Source: Methyloligella halotolerans (GTDB lineage Bacteria > Pseudomonadota > Alphaproteobacteria > Rhizobiales > Methyloligellaceae). From it: 42,763 nt of DNA. Of this stretch, positions 1 through 7,990 are shown one piece after another. The first letter of the stretch is position 1. Each line of letters starts with the position of its first letter. The stretch is taken from the NCBI RefSeq assembly GCF_001708935.1, contig NZ_MASI01000013.1, forward strand, positions 1-42,763, given 5' to 3'. The position numbers and the translations under genes are program-made. Below the pieces are notes generated by a model, which was given only the letters and a program-made list of their open reading frames with translations, made no database searches and had not been told where the DNA came from.

Positions 1-247
1 ACGGGACAAGAAACCGTCCGTACCCAGATTTATGTCAACGACCGGCGGCTGATCGCGGTTCGAACACCCAGAAATAGCAAGTCATCGATCCTCGGCGGGC
101 GGCATCCGACCCGCGCTAGGGGTGCTTGCGCCTTTTTGCGCGATAAATCTATTGTACTGAACGGTTCATAAGAAATTATGATATGGATTGATTGATCGCG
201 CCTCGCGATCATTGACTCCTGCGACTTGGATCCAAGGAGCCTCGGTC
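1..247. other. Leader region upstream of the LysR-type gene; no gene supported
   Basis: No gene can be supported here. Two plus-strand frames are open from the window edge: one to a stop at 169-171, the other to a stop at 50-52. Either could be the last codons of a gene truncated by the window edge, but neither encodes a recognisable motif. The AT-rich part from about 140 to 190 looks like a promoter region for the regulator that begins at 248. Confidence 0.3.
166..181. promoter_or_regulatory. Inverted repeat TCATAA-N4-TTATGA, candidate LysR-type operator
   Basis: The arms TCATAA (166-171) and TTATGA (176-181) are perfect reverse complements around GAAA. The site lies in an AT-rich stretch 66 bases before the ATG of the adjacent LysR-type regulator. 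LysR regulators typically bind T-N11-A dyads near their own promoters, so autoregulation is plausible. This is inferred from position and symmetry only. Confidence 0.35.
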
Positions 248-1180
248 ATGAGATTAGCGCTCACCCTCGAGCAAATCCGCATTTTCAGTGCCGTCGCCGA
301 CCGGCAGCATGTGACCCGAGCTGCGCAGGATCTCCATCTCACCCAGTCCGCCGTCAGCGCCGCCATCTCCGGCCTTGAAAGGCGTTACGGCATCCGGCTG
401 TTCGACAGAGTCGGGCGCCGGATTCAGCTCACCCAGGCGGGGCTGGAGTTTCTGCCCGAGGCGAAAGCCCTGCTCGCCCGCGCCGAACATACCGGTGTGG
501 CGCTGACCGAACTCTCGGGTCTCAAACGCGGCAGGTTGCGGCTGGCGGCAAGCCAGACAGTGGGGAGCTATTGGCTACCCCCCTTCATGCAGCAATATCA
601 CGATGTCTATCCCGGCATCGCTCTATCCCTCGCCATCGGAAATACAGAGGGCGTCGCCGCAAAGGTCGTCGAGGGGAGCGCCGAGATCGGTTTCGTCGAA
701 GGGGAGGTCGAGCATCCTCAGTTGGAGTCGATCCCGATCGCCGAGGATGAGCTTCTGCTCGTCGTATCGCCTGAACGCTGGGGCACAGCAAAGGCCTCCG
801 CGCAATCGCTCCGCGGTCACCCCTGGATCTTTCGGGAGCCCGGCTCCGGTACCCGCGCTCTGATGGAAGAAGGGCTTGCGTGCGCCGGCATCGCCGCCCC
901 CGGACTGGAGATTGCGCTGACATTTCCTTCCAACGAGGCTGTGCGTGCCGCGGTCGAGGCCGGCGCGGGCATCACCGTGCTCTCGAAACTCGTGGTCGAA
1001 TCCCAGCTTACGTCCGGACGCCTTATCGCTCTCGATTTCCCATTGCCGAAGCGCCAATTCTTCGCGCTCCGTCACAAGGAGCGCGGGCTCACCAAGGCGG
1101 AGCAAGCCTTCCAGAGGCTGATCGAGGAGAACTGCCAGAGCCTGGAGCCCTCAAGGCCCCGGAGCCCAGAGCCCGCGTGA
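248..1180 (+). CDS. LysR family transcriptional regulator, CysL-like
   Basis: This is a 310-residue DNA-binding regulator of standard LysR length. Residues 1-62 form the winged helix-turn-helix, including TRAAQDLHLTQSAVSAAISG. Residues from about 90 to 295 form the periplasmic-binding-protein-like effector domain; the sequence around PGSGTRALMEE resembles CysL/CbbR-like members. An in-frame start exists at 188, but ATG at 248 is preferred because AAGGAG (234-239) lies eight bases before it. The target cannot be deduced: the divergent neighbour, if there is one, is outside the window, and the downstream genes are convergent. CysL-like proteins often act on sulfur or carbon metabolism, and sulfur genes are abundant further right, but a link is speculative. 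Confidence 0.9.
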   Translation: MRLALTLEQIRIFSAVADRQHVTRAAQDLHLTQSAVSAAISGLERRYGIRLFDRVGRRIQLTQAGLEFLPEAKALLARAEHTGVALTELSGLKRGRLRLAASQTVGSYWLPPFMQQYHDVYPGIALSLAIGNTEGVAAKVVEGSAEIGFVEGEVEHPQLESIPIAEDELLLVVSPERWGTAKASAQSLRGHPWIFREPGSGTRALMEEGLACAGIAAPGLEIALTFPSNEAVRAAVEAGAGITVLSKLVVESQLTSGRLIALDFPLPKRQFFALRHKERGLTKAEQAFQRLIEENCQSLEPSRPRSPEPA

Positions 1181-1301
1181 TCCCATCCGGGGAGCGTTAG
1201 CCTAGGCTCGGCGCCGGTCGTGCCATGGTACGCCCTGCCCCGGTTATCATCCGCTCCGATATCGGCATTTGGCAACGCGAACGGCAGCGAAGCTCATGCC
1301 T

Positions 1302-1634
1302 CTAATGCTTCGAACCCGTCTCGGACGGCTTCATCTCGCCCGCTGTCTTCTGGGTCGCCTTCTCAGCGTGGGAAAGCGTCTTGAACATATTGCCCAAGAT
1401 GCTGACCAGCTCGACGGCGGCGCTGGGGGTGATTGCAAGCTTGGCCGTCACGTAGACGGAAGGCACGGCGCCCTCTTGCGGTGCTTCGTTCGTCCGCTCG
1501 GGGACGTAACGGGTGGCTCCCAACGTCACGACACACGTGCCATTGAAGAAGCCCGTCGATACGACGGTATCGGCGTAGACATCGCGCACGCTCTCGCTAT
1601 CGACCACCGGAAGCTTTTTTTTCTCTTTCGCCAT
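1302..1634 (-). CDS. Small conserved protein resembling DUF3467
   Basis: This is a 110-residue soluble protein with no signal peptide or membrane segment. The pattern VYADTVVSTGFFNGTCVVTL, followed by a variable loop and then KLAITPSAAVELVSILGNMF, resembles the small DUF3467 family, whose function is unknown. ATG at 1634 is preferred over the upstream GTG at 1649 because AAAGGA lies just before it. It is the last gene of the type I secretion cluster, 68 bases after the HlyD stop and on the same strand, so it is probably co-transcribed. The N-terminus MAKEKKK is lysine-rich. Whether it takes part in secretion is unknown. Confidence 0.7.
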   Translation of the reverse strand: MAKEKKKLPVVDSESVRDVYADTVVSTGFFNGTCVVTLGATRYVPERTNEAPQEGAVPSVYVTAKLAITPSAAVELVSILGNMFKTLSHAEKATQKTAGEMKPSETGSKH

Positions 1635-1702
1635 TTGGTCCTTTCCCACGCTCGCAAGCTTCAGATCCCGGCCTCGCTGAGGCCCGGGTCATTCGGTCTC
1701 CT

Positions 1703-3016
1703 CTAGCGCTCGGTGAATGCCTTCGAGAACTGGTCGGTCAGGGGCTTCATGAAATAGGAGAAGGCCGTGCGCTCGCTTGTTGCGATGAACACGTCCACCG
1801 GCATGCCGGGCTTCAGGGTGATATCCCCAAGGCGCTTATGCTCCGCCTCGGAGACTTCGATATTGGTGACGTAGAAGGGCTGCTTCGTCGCCTCGTCGAA
1901 GGTCGTCGAGGGGGACACATATTTCACCGTGCCGTAGATCTCCGGGGTCGTCCGCTGATTGAAGGCGGAGAAGCGAAGCTTGGTCCTCTGGCCGAGGCGG
2001 ATCTGGTCGATGCTCGCGGGCGGGATCTGCGCTTCGATCTTCAGGGGCGCATCGCGCGGGACAATGGTGACGAGAGTCTCGGCGGGGGTGATGACACCGC
2101 CGATGGTCTGCACGCTGACCTCGTTGACTGTGCCTGAGATGGGGGCGCGAAGATCTGTCCGCGATAGCCTGTCCTCAATGGCGATCTGGCGTTCGTTCAA
2201 CTCCGAGAGCTTCGGTTCGAGCTGGCTCAGCTCGTTCTGCGCCTGGGTGCGGGCCTCGTCGTCGATGGCAAAGATGCGAAGCTTGATCTCACTGATGCGA
2301 GCCTTTGCGCGGGCGATGCCTGCAACCAAAGACCCCTGCTCTCCGAGCAGCCGGGCCAGTTCCCGCTCCGCCGTATAGACGCGCGGCCCTTCGATGAGCC
2401 CTTTGGCTGCAAGGTGCATGACCTTCTCATGCTCCTTCTCTGCAAGCCGGATCTCTTTCACCTTCGCTTCCTGCTGGGAAAGCAGACCGTTGATCTCCTC
2501 GCCAAGCTGCTCGATCGTCAGTTCGAGCTGCTCCTTCTGGGTCACCCGGTTCTTGACGTTTCCCGACAGCAGCTTCCGCTCGCCGTCGAGAAAACCATTG
2601 AGATGCGGGGTCAGGCGGGTCACACGGTCCGGCAGCTCGAAGCTGTCCTGCCCCTCGCGCTCGGCCACAAGCCTTGCTCTCTTGATGCTCAGCTCGGCGA
2701 GCTGACCTTTGATGATGGCGAGCTCAGCCCGCGTCTGGACATCGTTGAGACGGACGAGAATCTGTCCTTTCTGGACCGTATCGCCCTCTCTGACACTGAT
2801 CTCGCCGATGATTCCGCCATCACGGTGCTGCACCTTCTTCAGATCGCGATCGACCTTCACGGTACCCGTCGCGACGACGGCACCCGTCAGGGGCGCGGTC
2901 GCCGCCCATCCTCCGGCGCCGACAAGGAGCAAGGCGGCGAAGCCTGCACCGGCGATGATCCGCCCCCGCAGCCGGAAGCTTCCATCGCCGAAATCGAACT
3001 GGTCGTGCTTACTCAT
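1703..3016 (-). CDS. HlyD family type I secretion periplasmic adaptor
   Basis: This 437-residue protein is the membrane-fusion subunit that bridges the inner-membrane ABC exporter to a TolC-like outer-membrane channel. A short cytoplasmic N-terminus is followed by one transmembrane helix (about residues 20-42, rich in GFAALLLVGAGGWAA). Next comes a lipoyl/barrel half (VQHRDGGIIGEISVREGD), a long charged coiled coil (about 90-290) and a returning barrel half (DLRAPISGTVNEVSVQTIGG). This is the PrtE/HlyD layout and length. It lies 35 bases after the cadherin-like RTX gene and is co-directional with the ABC exporter gene, giving two of the three type I secretion components. No TolC-like gene is in the window, so the outer-membrane channel must be encoded elsewhere. 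Confidence 0.95.
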   Translation of the reverse strand: MSKHDQFDFGDGSFRLRGRIIAGAGFAALLLVGAGGWAATAPLTGAVVATGTVKVDRDLKKVQHRDGGIIGEISVREGDTVQKGQILVRLNDVQTRAELAIIKGQLAELSIKRARLVAEREGQDSFELPDRVTRLTPHLNGFLDGERKLLSGNVKNRVTQKEQLELTIEQLGEEINGLLSQQEAKVKEIRLAEKEHEKVMHLAAKGLIEGPRVYTAERELARLLGEQGSLVAGIARAKARISEIKLRIFAIDDEARTQAQNELSQLEPKLSELNERQIAIEDRLSRTDLRAPISGTVNEVSVQTIGGVITPAETLVTIVPRDAPLKIEAQIPPASIDQIRLGQRTKLRFSAFNQRTTPEIYGTVKYVSPSTTFDEATKQPFYVTNIEVSEAEHKRLGDITLKPGMPVDVFIATSERTAFSYFMKPLTDQFSKAFTER

Positions 3017-3051
3017 GGTTACTTTCCGAAGCCCTCAACGACGCGCGCCGC

Positions 3052-5151
3052 TCAGGCGTTCTCCACGACCGTGAGGTGATGGTCGCCGTGAATGTTGATG
3101 GTCAGCTCGTAGTTGTCGTCGCCGTCGAAGTCGGCCTCGATGACGGTCGTCCAGAGATTGTCGGTCTGCTGGTGCTGGATCCGGATGGGCAGCTCGTCTT
3201 CGTCGATGGAGTCGCCGTAGATGTCTTCGAACCGGTCCTCGAGGGTCTCCACCACGTGCTTGAAGATGTCGTAGCGCGAGACCCGGATCCGGTCGCCGAC
3301 CTCGAAATCGAAGATGTCCTGAACGAGGGATTGGCCGGCCTGTGGGTTGGCGAACTCGAAGGTATCCTCGCCCTCGCCGCCCCAGAGGGAATAGCTCTTG
3401 TCGTCGACGCGGATATCGTCGTTGCCCTTGCCGGACTTCAATGACTCGAAATTCGAGATCTTGTCTTCGCCGACCTCTTCGCCCGAGACCTTGCCGGCAA
3501 CCAGATCGACGGTCAGGCTGGCTTCCGCGGCGCTGTAGTCGATGCAGTCATGACCCTCGCCGCCGTCGTAGCAATCGTCCTCCATATCGACGGCCGCGAT
3601 GACGGTGTCGTCGCCCTTGCCGCCGTAGACCAGGTCGGCGCCAGAACCATCGCTGATGGTGTCATTACCCTCACCGCCTTCGATGACATCGTCGCCTTCT
3701 TCGCCCACCACGAGGTCGTCTCCGGCGCCACCGTCCATGATGTCGTTGCCGCGTCCTCCGAGCATCACGTCGGTGCCGTTGTTGCCGAAGACGAGATCGT
3801 CACCGTCACCGCCATCCATGAGGTCGTCGCCATCGCCGCCATAGAGAGCGTCATTGCCGGCACCGCCGCGAATATCGTCGTTTCCGCCGCCGCCGTGGAG
3901 CTTGTCGTTGCCGGCACCGCCCTCGATACGATCGGCGCCGAGCTCGCCGTAGATGATGTCGTCGCCGTCTTCGCCGAACAGCCGGTCGTCGCCATCACCG
4001 CCGTGGATGACGTCGTTTCCGCCGCCGCCGCTTACGACGTCATCGTCCGCTCCGCTATAGACCTCGTCGTCCCCGAGGCCCGCGAAAACCATATCGTCGC
4101 CATCGCCGGAAGAAATCTTATCGCTGCCGCCGCCGGAATCGATGACGTCGTCGCCTTCGAGGCTGGCGATGATGTCCCCGAACTCGGTACCGGAGATGGT
4201 GTCTTCCTCCGCGGTTCCGATCTGGGGCGCGGGCGGAACCACGTCGAACAAGGCTACCTGCTTAACGACATGGGAGCCATCGGTGACGGTATAGGTCAGT
4301 TTTACCGGTCCTAGCACTTCCGGCTGGAAGATCCAGCCCCCGCCCCATGCGGTCAGCGTGCCGGAGGAAGCGGACAAGCCGAGGACGGTGAGCGGGTCGC
4401 CGTCGGGGTCCGATGTGTGGCGAAGCAGATCCGTAAGAGCGATGAGGGTCAGAACGCCTGCCCCGGCCTCATGGAGATGCACGGAGCCCGCGTAGCGCGG
4501 GGCGCGATTTGCGTAGGGCCTCGATTGGGCGACCGCTTCTTCATCCTCGTTTGCCGGAACGCCGCCGCGGCCATCCGGCGAGCCGCCGCCCCCGCCTCCG
4601 CCGGCACCTCCCCCACCACCGCCGGCAGCGGCTTGTCCCGCCGCAGCAGACATCATGACGCCAGGTGAAGGCAGATTATCGTTTGCCGGCGGTTGACCCT
4701 TCGCGACTTGAGAAGGTTGGGCCGCCTGCACATTCCCCTGACCGGTGGGAGCTGCGCTGGACTTGATCTGCGGGAAATTCAATCCGGCCTTGCTCGCGCT
4801 GAGAACGACCGTGTTGTCATCGCCCTCATTGTCCGAGGCGGGTTTCGCATCGCCATTCTGATTTGCCAGACGCAACGCGATCTGCAGCCCCAGCCCTTCG
4901 CCCTCCTCCTCTTCATGGACGGGCGCAAGGCTACCTGTATGAAGATAGGTGGTCTCGGTTTGGGGCTCGAACTCCTGGGCGTGGGCTTCATTGCCGAAAA
5001 GCGATCGGATGTAGAGAACGACGACCGCCAGCACGGCGCCCACGGCATAAGGGCGCGAAGAGGCTTCGTCGGGATCGACGAACTTGTACTTCTTACCGCC
5101 GGCTGTCGTGCCATCGGACTCGGGTTTCGTAGCCTTCACCTGGATGATCAT
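3052..5151 (-). CDS. RTX calcium-binding protein with cadherin-like domain and N-terminal membrane segment
   Basis: This is a 699-residue acidic protein. About residues 36-52 (AVGAVLAVVVLYIRSLFG) form a hydrophobic segment that could anchor it. A low-complexity Gly/Ala/Pro linker follows at about 130-205, then a cadherin-like beta domain (LTDLLRHTSDPDGDPLTVLG to LTYTVTDGSH, about 230-300). A long block of GGxGxDxhx nonapeptides (about 315-530) should form a calcium beta-roll. The C-terminal tail is acidic and ends LTINIHGDHHL, similar to the tail of the peroxidase-associated RTX protein at 7130-7990. Its ATG overlaps the stop of the ABC exporter gene (ATGA), indicating tight coupling. It could be a secreted substrate, a surface-retained adhesin or an accessory factor. 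The N-terminal hydrophobic segment is unusual for a freely secreted RTX protein. Confidence 0.85.
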   Translation of the reverse strand: MIIQVKATKPESDGTTAGGKKYKFVDPDEASSRPYAVGAVLAVVVLYIRSLFGNEAHAQEFEPQTETTYLHTGSLAPVHEEEEGEGLGLQIALRLANQNGDAKPASDNEGDDNTVVLSASKAGLNFPQIKSSAAPTGQGNVQAAQPSQVAKGQPPANDNLPSPGVMMSAAAGQAAAGGGGGGAGGGGGGGSPDGRGGVPANEDEEAVAQSRPYANRAPRYAGSVHLHEAGAGVLTLIALTDLLRHTSDPDGDPLTVLGLSASSGTLTAWGGGWIFQPEVLGPVKLTYTVTDGSHVVKQVALFDVVPPAPQIGTAEEDTISGTEFGDIIASLEGDDVIDSGGGSDKISSGDGDDMVFAGLGDDEVYSGADDDVVSGGGGNDVIHGGDGDDRLFGEDGDDIIYGELGADRIEGGAGNDKLHGGGGNDDIRGGAGNDALYGGDGDDLMDGGDGDDLVFGNNGTDVMLGGRGNDIMDGGAGDDLVVGEEGDDVIEGGEGNDTISDGSGADLVYGGKGDDTVIAAVDMEDDCYDGGEGHDCIDYSAAEASLTVDLVAGKVSGEEVGEDKISNFESLKSGKGNDDIRVDDKSYSLWGGEGEDTFEFANPQAGQSLVQDIFDFEVGDRIRVSRYDIFKHVVETLEDRFEDIYGDSIDEDELPIRIQHQQTDNLWTTVIEADFDGDDNYELTINIHGDHHLTVVENA

Positions 5152-7034
5152 GCGGTTGTCCTCCGCTTCGCCGCCGTCAACGGCACCGGCTGGGATTCGC
5201 CGTTGCCGTCTGGCGGCCAGTGCGCCTCGGCCTCGCCTGAGGCGTTGCCCCCTTCCGACTCGCTTACATCTTCGCTCTCTTCTTCCGCCGCCGGCGCCGA
5301 ACCGCTTACGGCGGCGACCTTCGAGGCGTTCGAGCTTACGGTCGCCATCCGCAGCACCTCGGATTTCGGACCGAAACTGGTGATCTTGCCGTTCTGGATG
5401 ATGGCGACGGTCCCGACGGCCGCCAGTGCGCTCGGCCGGTGCGCCACGACGATAGCGATGCCGCCGCGCGCCGAGATGCCCTTGATCGCCTTCGACAGGG
5501 CGTCCTCGCCTTCGCTGTCGAGATTGGAGTTCGGCTCGTCCATCACGACCAGGAAGGGATTCCCGTAGAGCGCGCGGGCAAGACCGATCCGCTGACGTTG
5601 CCCGGCCGATAGCGAGGTTCCTTGGGGGCCGATCGCGGTCTTAAATCCCTCCGGAAGCCGCACGATGAGCTCATACACACCAGCGGCCTTGGCCGCGGCG
5701 ATGACGTCTTCGGGGTTGGGCTCTTCTTCGAAGCGCGAGATATTCTCCTCGATCGTCCCGTCCATGAGAGAGACTTCCTGAGGCAGGTAACCGACATATC
5801 GGCCGAGGGCTTCCTCAGGCCATTGGGCGAGCTCGGCGTCATCGAGACGGACGCTGCCGCGCAGCACCGGCCACACGCCGGTTACCGCTCGGACGAGGGT
5901 TGTCTTGCCGCCGCCGCTGGGACCGATCACCCCCAAGGCCTCGCCCGCGGTCAGCTGGAAGGAGACGTCGCTCAGAAGCACCCTGCCCGAGCCGGGCGCG
6001 GCCACGGTGACTTTCTCAACTTTCAGCGAGCCCGCCGGAGGCGGCAGCGGGATTTGCTCACGCGCGCTCTCCAACGCGACCACGGTATCCTTGAGCCGGG
6101 ACCATGCGTTCCGCGCGGCAACCACGTGCTTCCAGTTCGCGATGGCCAGATCGACCGGCGCCAAAGCGCGGCCGCCGGCGACCGAGGCAGCGATGATCGC
6201 ACCGGCGGTCAGTTCGCCGCCAATGGTCAAAAAGGCGCCGAGGCCAAGGATCGCCGATTGCAGGACCATGCGCAGCACCCGGGCGAGCGAGCCCAGGGTT
6301 CCGCTAATGTCGCTGTTTCGCGTCTGCAGGGTGAGATGGTCTTCGTTGGCGCGGGCGAAGCGGCTCACGGCGCGCTGGGTGAAGCCCATAGCCTTCAAGA
6401 CATCCGCATTCCTTGCGTTCGAGTCGGCGATTGCATTGCGCGCAATGATCGCCTGCTGGGTCTTTGACGCCGTGCGGCGCGTCAGGAGCTCCGTGACCAC
6501 AGTCAGGAGAGCAAGGACGACAGCTCCGCCGAGGGTCAGCGCTCCGAGAAGCGGGTGCAGCAGGTAGACGAAGACGACGAAGAGCGGCATCCAGGGAAGG
6601 TCGAAGATGGCATTCGGTCCCTGGCTGCCGAGAAACCCTCGGACCGTGTCCACATCGCGTCCGCGCTCCAGCGCCTCCGCGGTCGAAAAGCCGAAGCGCG
6701 GCATGTCAACGGCGACCTGATGAGCGATCGGCCCAATCTTCCGGTCCAGCCGAGCGCCGACGCGGACCAGCACCTGACTGCGGATGGTGTCGAAGCCGCC
6801 CTGAAATAGATAAAGCCCGATGGCGAGAACCGAGAGAGCGGCGAGTGTCGGGACGCTGCCGCTCGTGAGGGCCCGGTCATAGACCTGGAGCATGTAGAAG
6901 GCGCCGGTGAGCGCCAAGACGTTGATTAGGCCCGAGATCCCGAAGAGGAAGATCGCGACGTTCCGCATGCCTCTGGTCAATTGATCGAGGTGTCCGCGCC
7001 GGGAAGCGGAAGGTGCCTTGACGTCCGCACTCAT
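5148..7034 (-). CDS. Type I secretion system permease/ATPase (PrtD-like)
   Basis: This 628-residue half-transporter ABC exporter drives one-step secretion of RTX proteins across both membranes. The N-terminal half holds the transmembrane domain, starting FLFGISGLINVLALTGAFYM. No C39 peptidase domain precedes it, as in PrtD/AprD exporters. The ATPase half has Walker A GPSGGGKTT (lysine near residue 377), the signature LSAGQRQRIGLARAL (about 475-490) and Walker B FLVVMDEPNSNLD. The last 70 residues are an acidic Ser/Glu/Gly-rich extension beyond the usual family end. It overlaps the next gene by four bases and is followed by the HlyD adaptor gene. The RTX genes on either side make them the obvious substrates. 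A strong hairpin (7086-7121) separates it from the upstream RTX gene. Confidence 0.95.
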   Translation of the reverse strand: MSADVKAPSASRRGHLDQLTRGMRNVAIFLFGISGLINVLALTGAFYMLQVYDRALTSGSVPTLAALSVLAIGLYLFQGGFDTIRSQVLVRVGARLDRKIGPIAHQVAVDMPRFGFSTAEALERGRDVDTVRGFLGSQGPNAIFDLPWMPLFVVFVYLLHPLLGALTLGGAVVLALLTVVTELLTRRTASKTQQAIIARNAIADSNARNADVLKAMGFTQRAVSRFARANEDHLTLQTRNSDISGTLGSLARVLRMVLQSAILGLGAFLTIGGELTAGAIIAASVAGGRALAPVDLAIANWKHVVAARNAWSRLKDTVVALESAREQIPLPPPAGSLKVEKVTVAAPGSGRVLLSDVSFQLTAGEALGVIGPSGGGKTTLVRAVTGVWPVLRGSVRLDDAELAQWPEEALGRYVGYLPQEVSLMDGTIEENISRFEEEPNPEDVIAAAKAAGVYELIVRLPEGFKTAIGPQGTSLSAGQRQRIGLARALYGNPFLVVMDEPNSNLDSEGEDALSKAIKGISARGGIAIVVAHRPSALAAVGTVAIIQNGKITSFGPKSEVLRMATVSSNASKVAAVSGSAPAAEEESEDVSESEGGNASGEAEAHWPPDGNGESQPVPLTAAKRRTTA

Positions 7035-7085
7035 GATCTCAATCCGCCCCTGACTTTCTGTCCATTGCCGACCTAGGGTTTCGAT

Positions 7086-7121
7086 CCGGCGGAGAGGACG
7101 GCATCATCCGCTCTCCGCCGG
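7086..7121 (-). terminator. GC-rich hairpin after the peroxidase/RTX gene
   Basis: CCGGCGGAGAG (7086-7096) and CTCTCCGCCGG (7111-7121) are perfect 11-base complements with a 14-base loop. On the minus strand the hairpin begins nine bases after the RTX stop codon and before the ABC exporter gene. No U-run follows, so it may act as an mRNA 3'-end stabiliser or partial attenuator rather than a classical intrinsic terminator. It would allow more peroxidase transcript than exporter transcript. Confidence 0.6.
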
Positions 7122-7129
7122 TCTTCGGT

Positions 7130-7990
7130 TTAGAGGTTGAAATCATTGGAGTTCAGGTCGTGATGGCCCTTGATGTCGATCTTGAACTCGGCATCGGTCC
7201 CGCCATCGATGTTGCCTTCGACGACCGTGTAATCGACGCCGTCACGCGTCTCCTGAGTGACCCGCAGAGCGCCTGCGGCGTTGAAGCCGGAGCCGGTTAC
7301 GAGGGTGAAGGCCTGATCGCCACCCGTCCCGGCATCGGCATCGATGAAGGAGAGATCGATGCGGTCGCCTGTCTCGAAATCCTCGATGACATCGCCATCG
7401 GCATCCGAGGCACTGCGGAACACGAACCGGTCGGCGCCTTCCTCACCGTAGAGCGTGTCGACACCGGCACCGCCTTCGAGCGTGTCGTTGTCAGCACCGC
7501 CGTGCAGCTCGTCGTCGCCGTCGCCGCCCTCGAGGATGTCCATGCCTTCATCGCCGTACATCTCGTCGTTTCCGGCTTCACCCTTGAGGACATCGTCGCC
7601 GATGCCGCCGCTCAGCATGTCTGCTCCCGAGCCACCCTCGAGCAGATCGTTTCCGGCATGACCATAAAGGGTGTCGTTCCCGGCCTGACCGGCGAGGGTG
7701 TCGTCACCATCTCCACCGTAGAGCTGGTCGTCACCGTCTCCGCCATAGAGCCGGTCGTTGCCGCCTCCACCGTGGAGTCGATCTGCGCCGTTCTGGCCAA
7801 ATAGCTCGTCGTGGCCCTGGTTACCGTTCAGGTAGTCCTTGCCGTTCCCGCCCAGGAGCTTGTCGTTAGAGTCGCCGCCATACAGCTTATCGTTGCCGGA
7901 ACCACCCAAGAGAGTGTCACGGCCCGAGTGACCAGACAGCCGATCCGCGCCCGACTGGCCGTAGATCTTGTCGTTGCCGCTATTCCCCAT
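7130..7990 (-). CDS. RTX calcium-binding C-terminal portion of the heme peroxidase (separated by frameshift)
   Basis: As it stands this frame encodes 286 residues: about fifteen GGxGxDxLY nonapeptides (residues 1-185), then a globular tail (DADGDVIEDFETGDRIDL onward) ending FKIDIKGHHDLNSNDFNL. Such a tail matches the M10/serralysin-type C-terminal module that carries the type I secretion signal. Its ATG overlaps the stop of the 2.6-thousand-residue peroxidase as TGATG. The preceding codons of this frame (CGC CTG) continue the RTX repeat, and the upstream frame is also RTX up to its stop. One extra C near 7995 would fuse them into a single protein of about 2,913 residues. It is therefore most probably the C-terminus of the peroxidase and not an independent gene, though coupled re-initiation at TGATG would give a separate secreted beta-roll. 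Confidence 0.85.
   Translation of the reverse strand: MGNSGNDKIYGQSGADRLSGHSGRDTLLGGSGNDKLYGGDSNDKLLGGNGKDYLNGNQGHDELFGQNGADRLHGGGGNDRLYGGDGDDQLYGGDGDDTLAGQAGNDTLYGHAGNDLLEGGSGADMLSGGIGDDVLKGEAGNDEMYGDEGMDILEGGDGDDELHGGADNDTLEGGAGVDTLYGEEGADRFVFRSASDADGDVIEDFETGDRIDLSFIDADAGTGGDQAFTLVTGSGFNAAGALRVTQETRDGVDYTVVEGNIDGGTDAEFKIDIKGHHDLNSNDFNL

Noticed and set aside
1181..1301. Possible small gene or terminator between the LysR-type and DUF3467-like genes
   Set aside because: Only a short palindrome (AGCCTAGGCT) is visible. There is no stable hairpin with a T-run and no coding signal.
3500..4200. Repetitive DNA resembling a tandem repeat or CRISPR array
   Set aside because: The periodicity is that of 27-base units coding RTX nonapeptides. 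Units are degenerate and there are no spacers.
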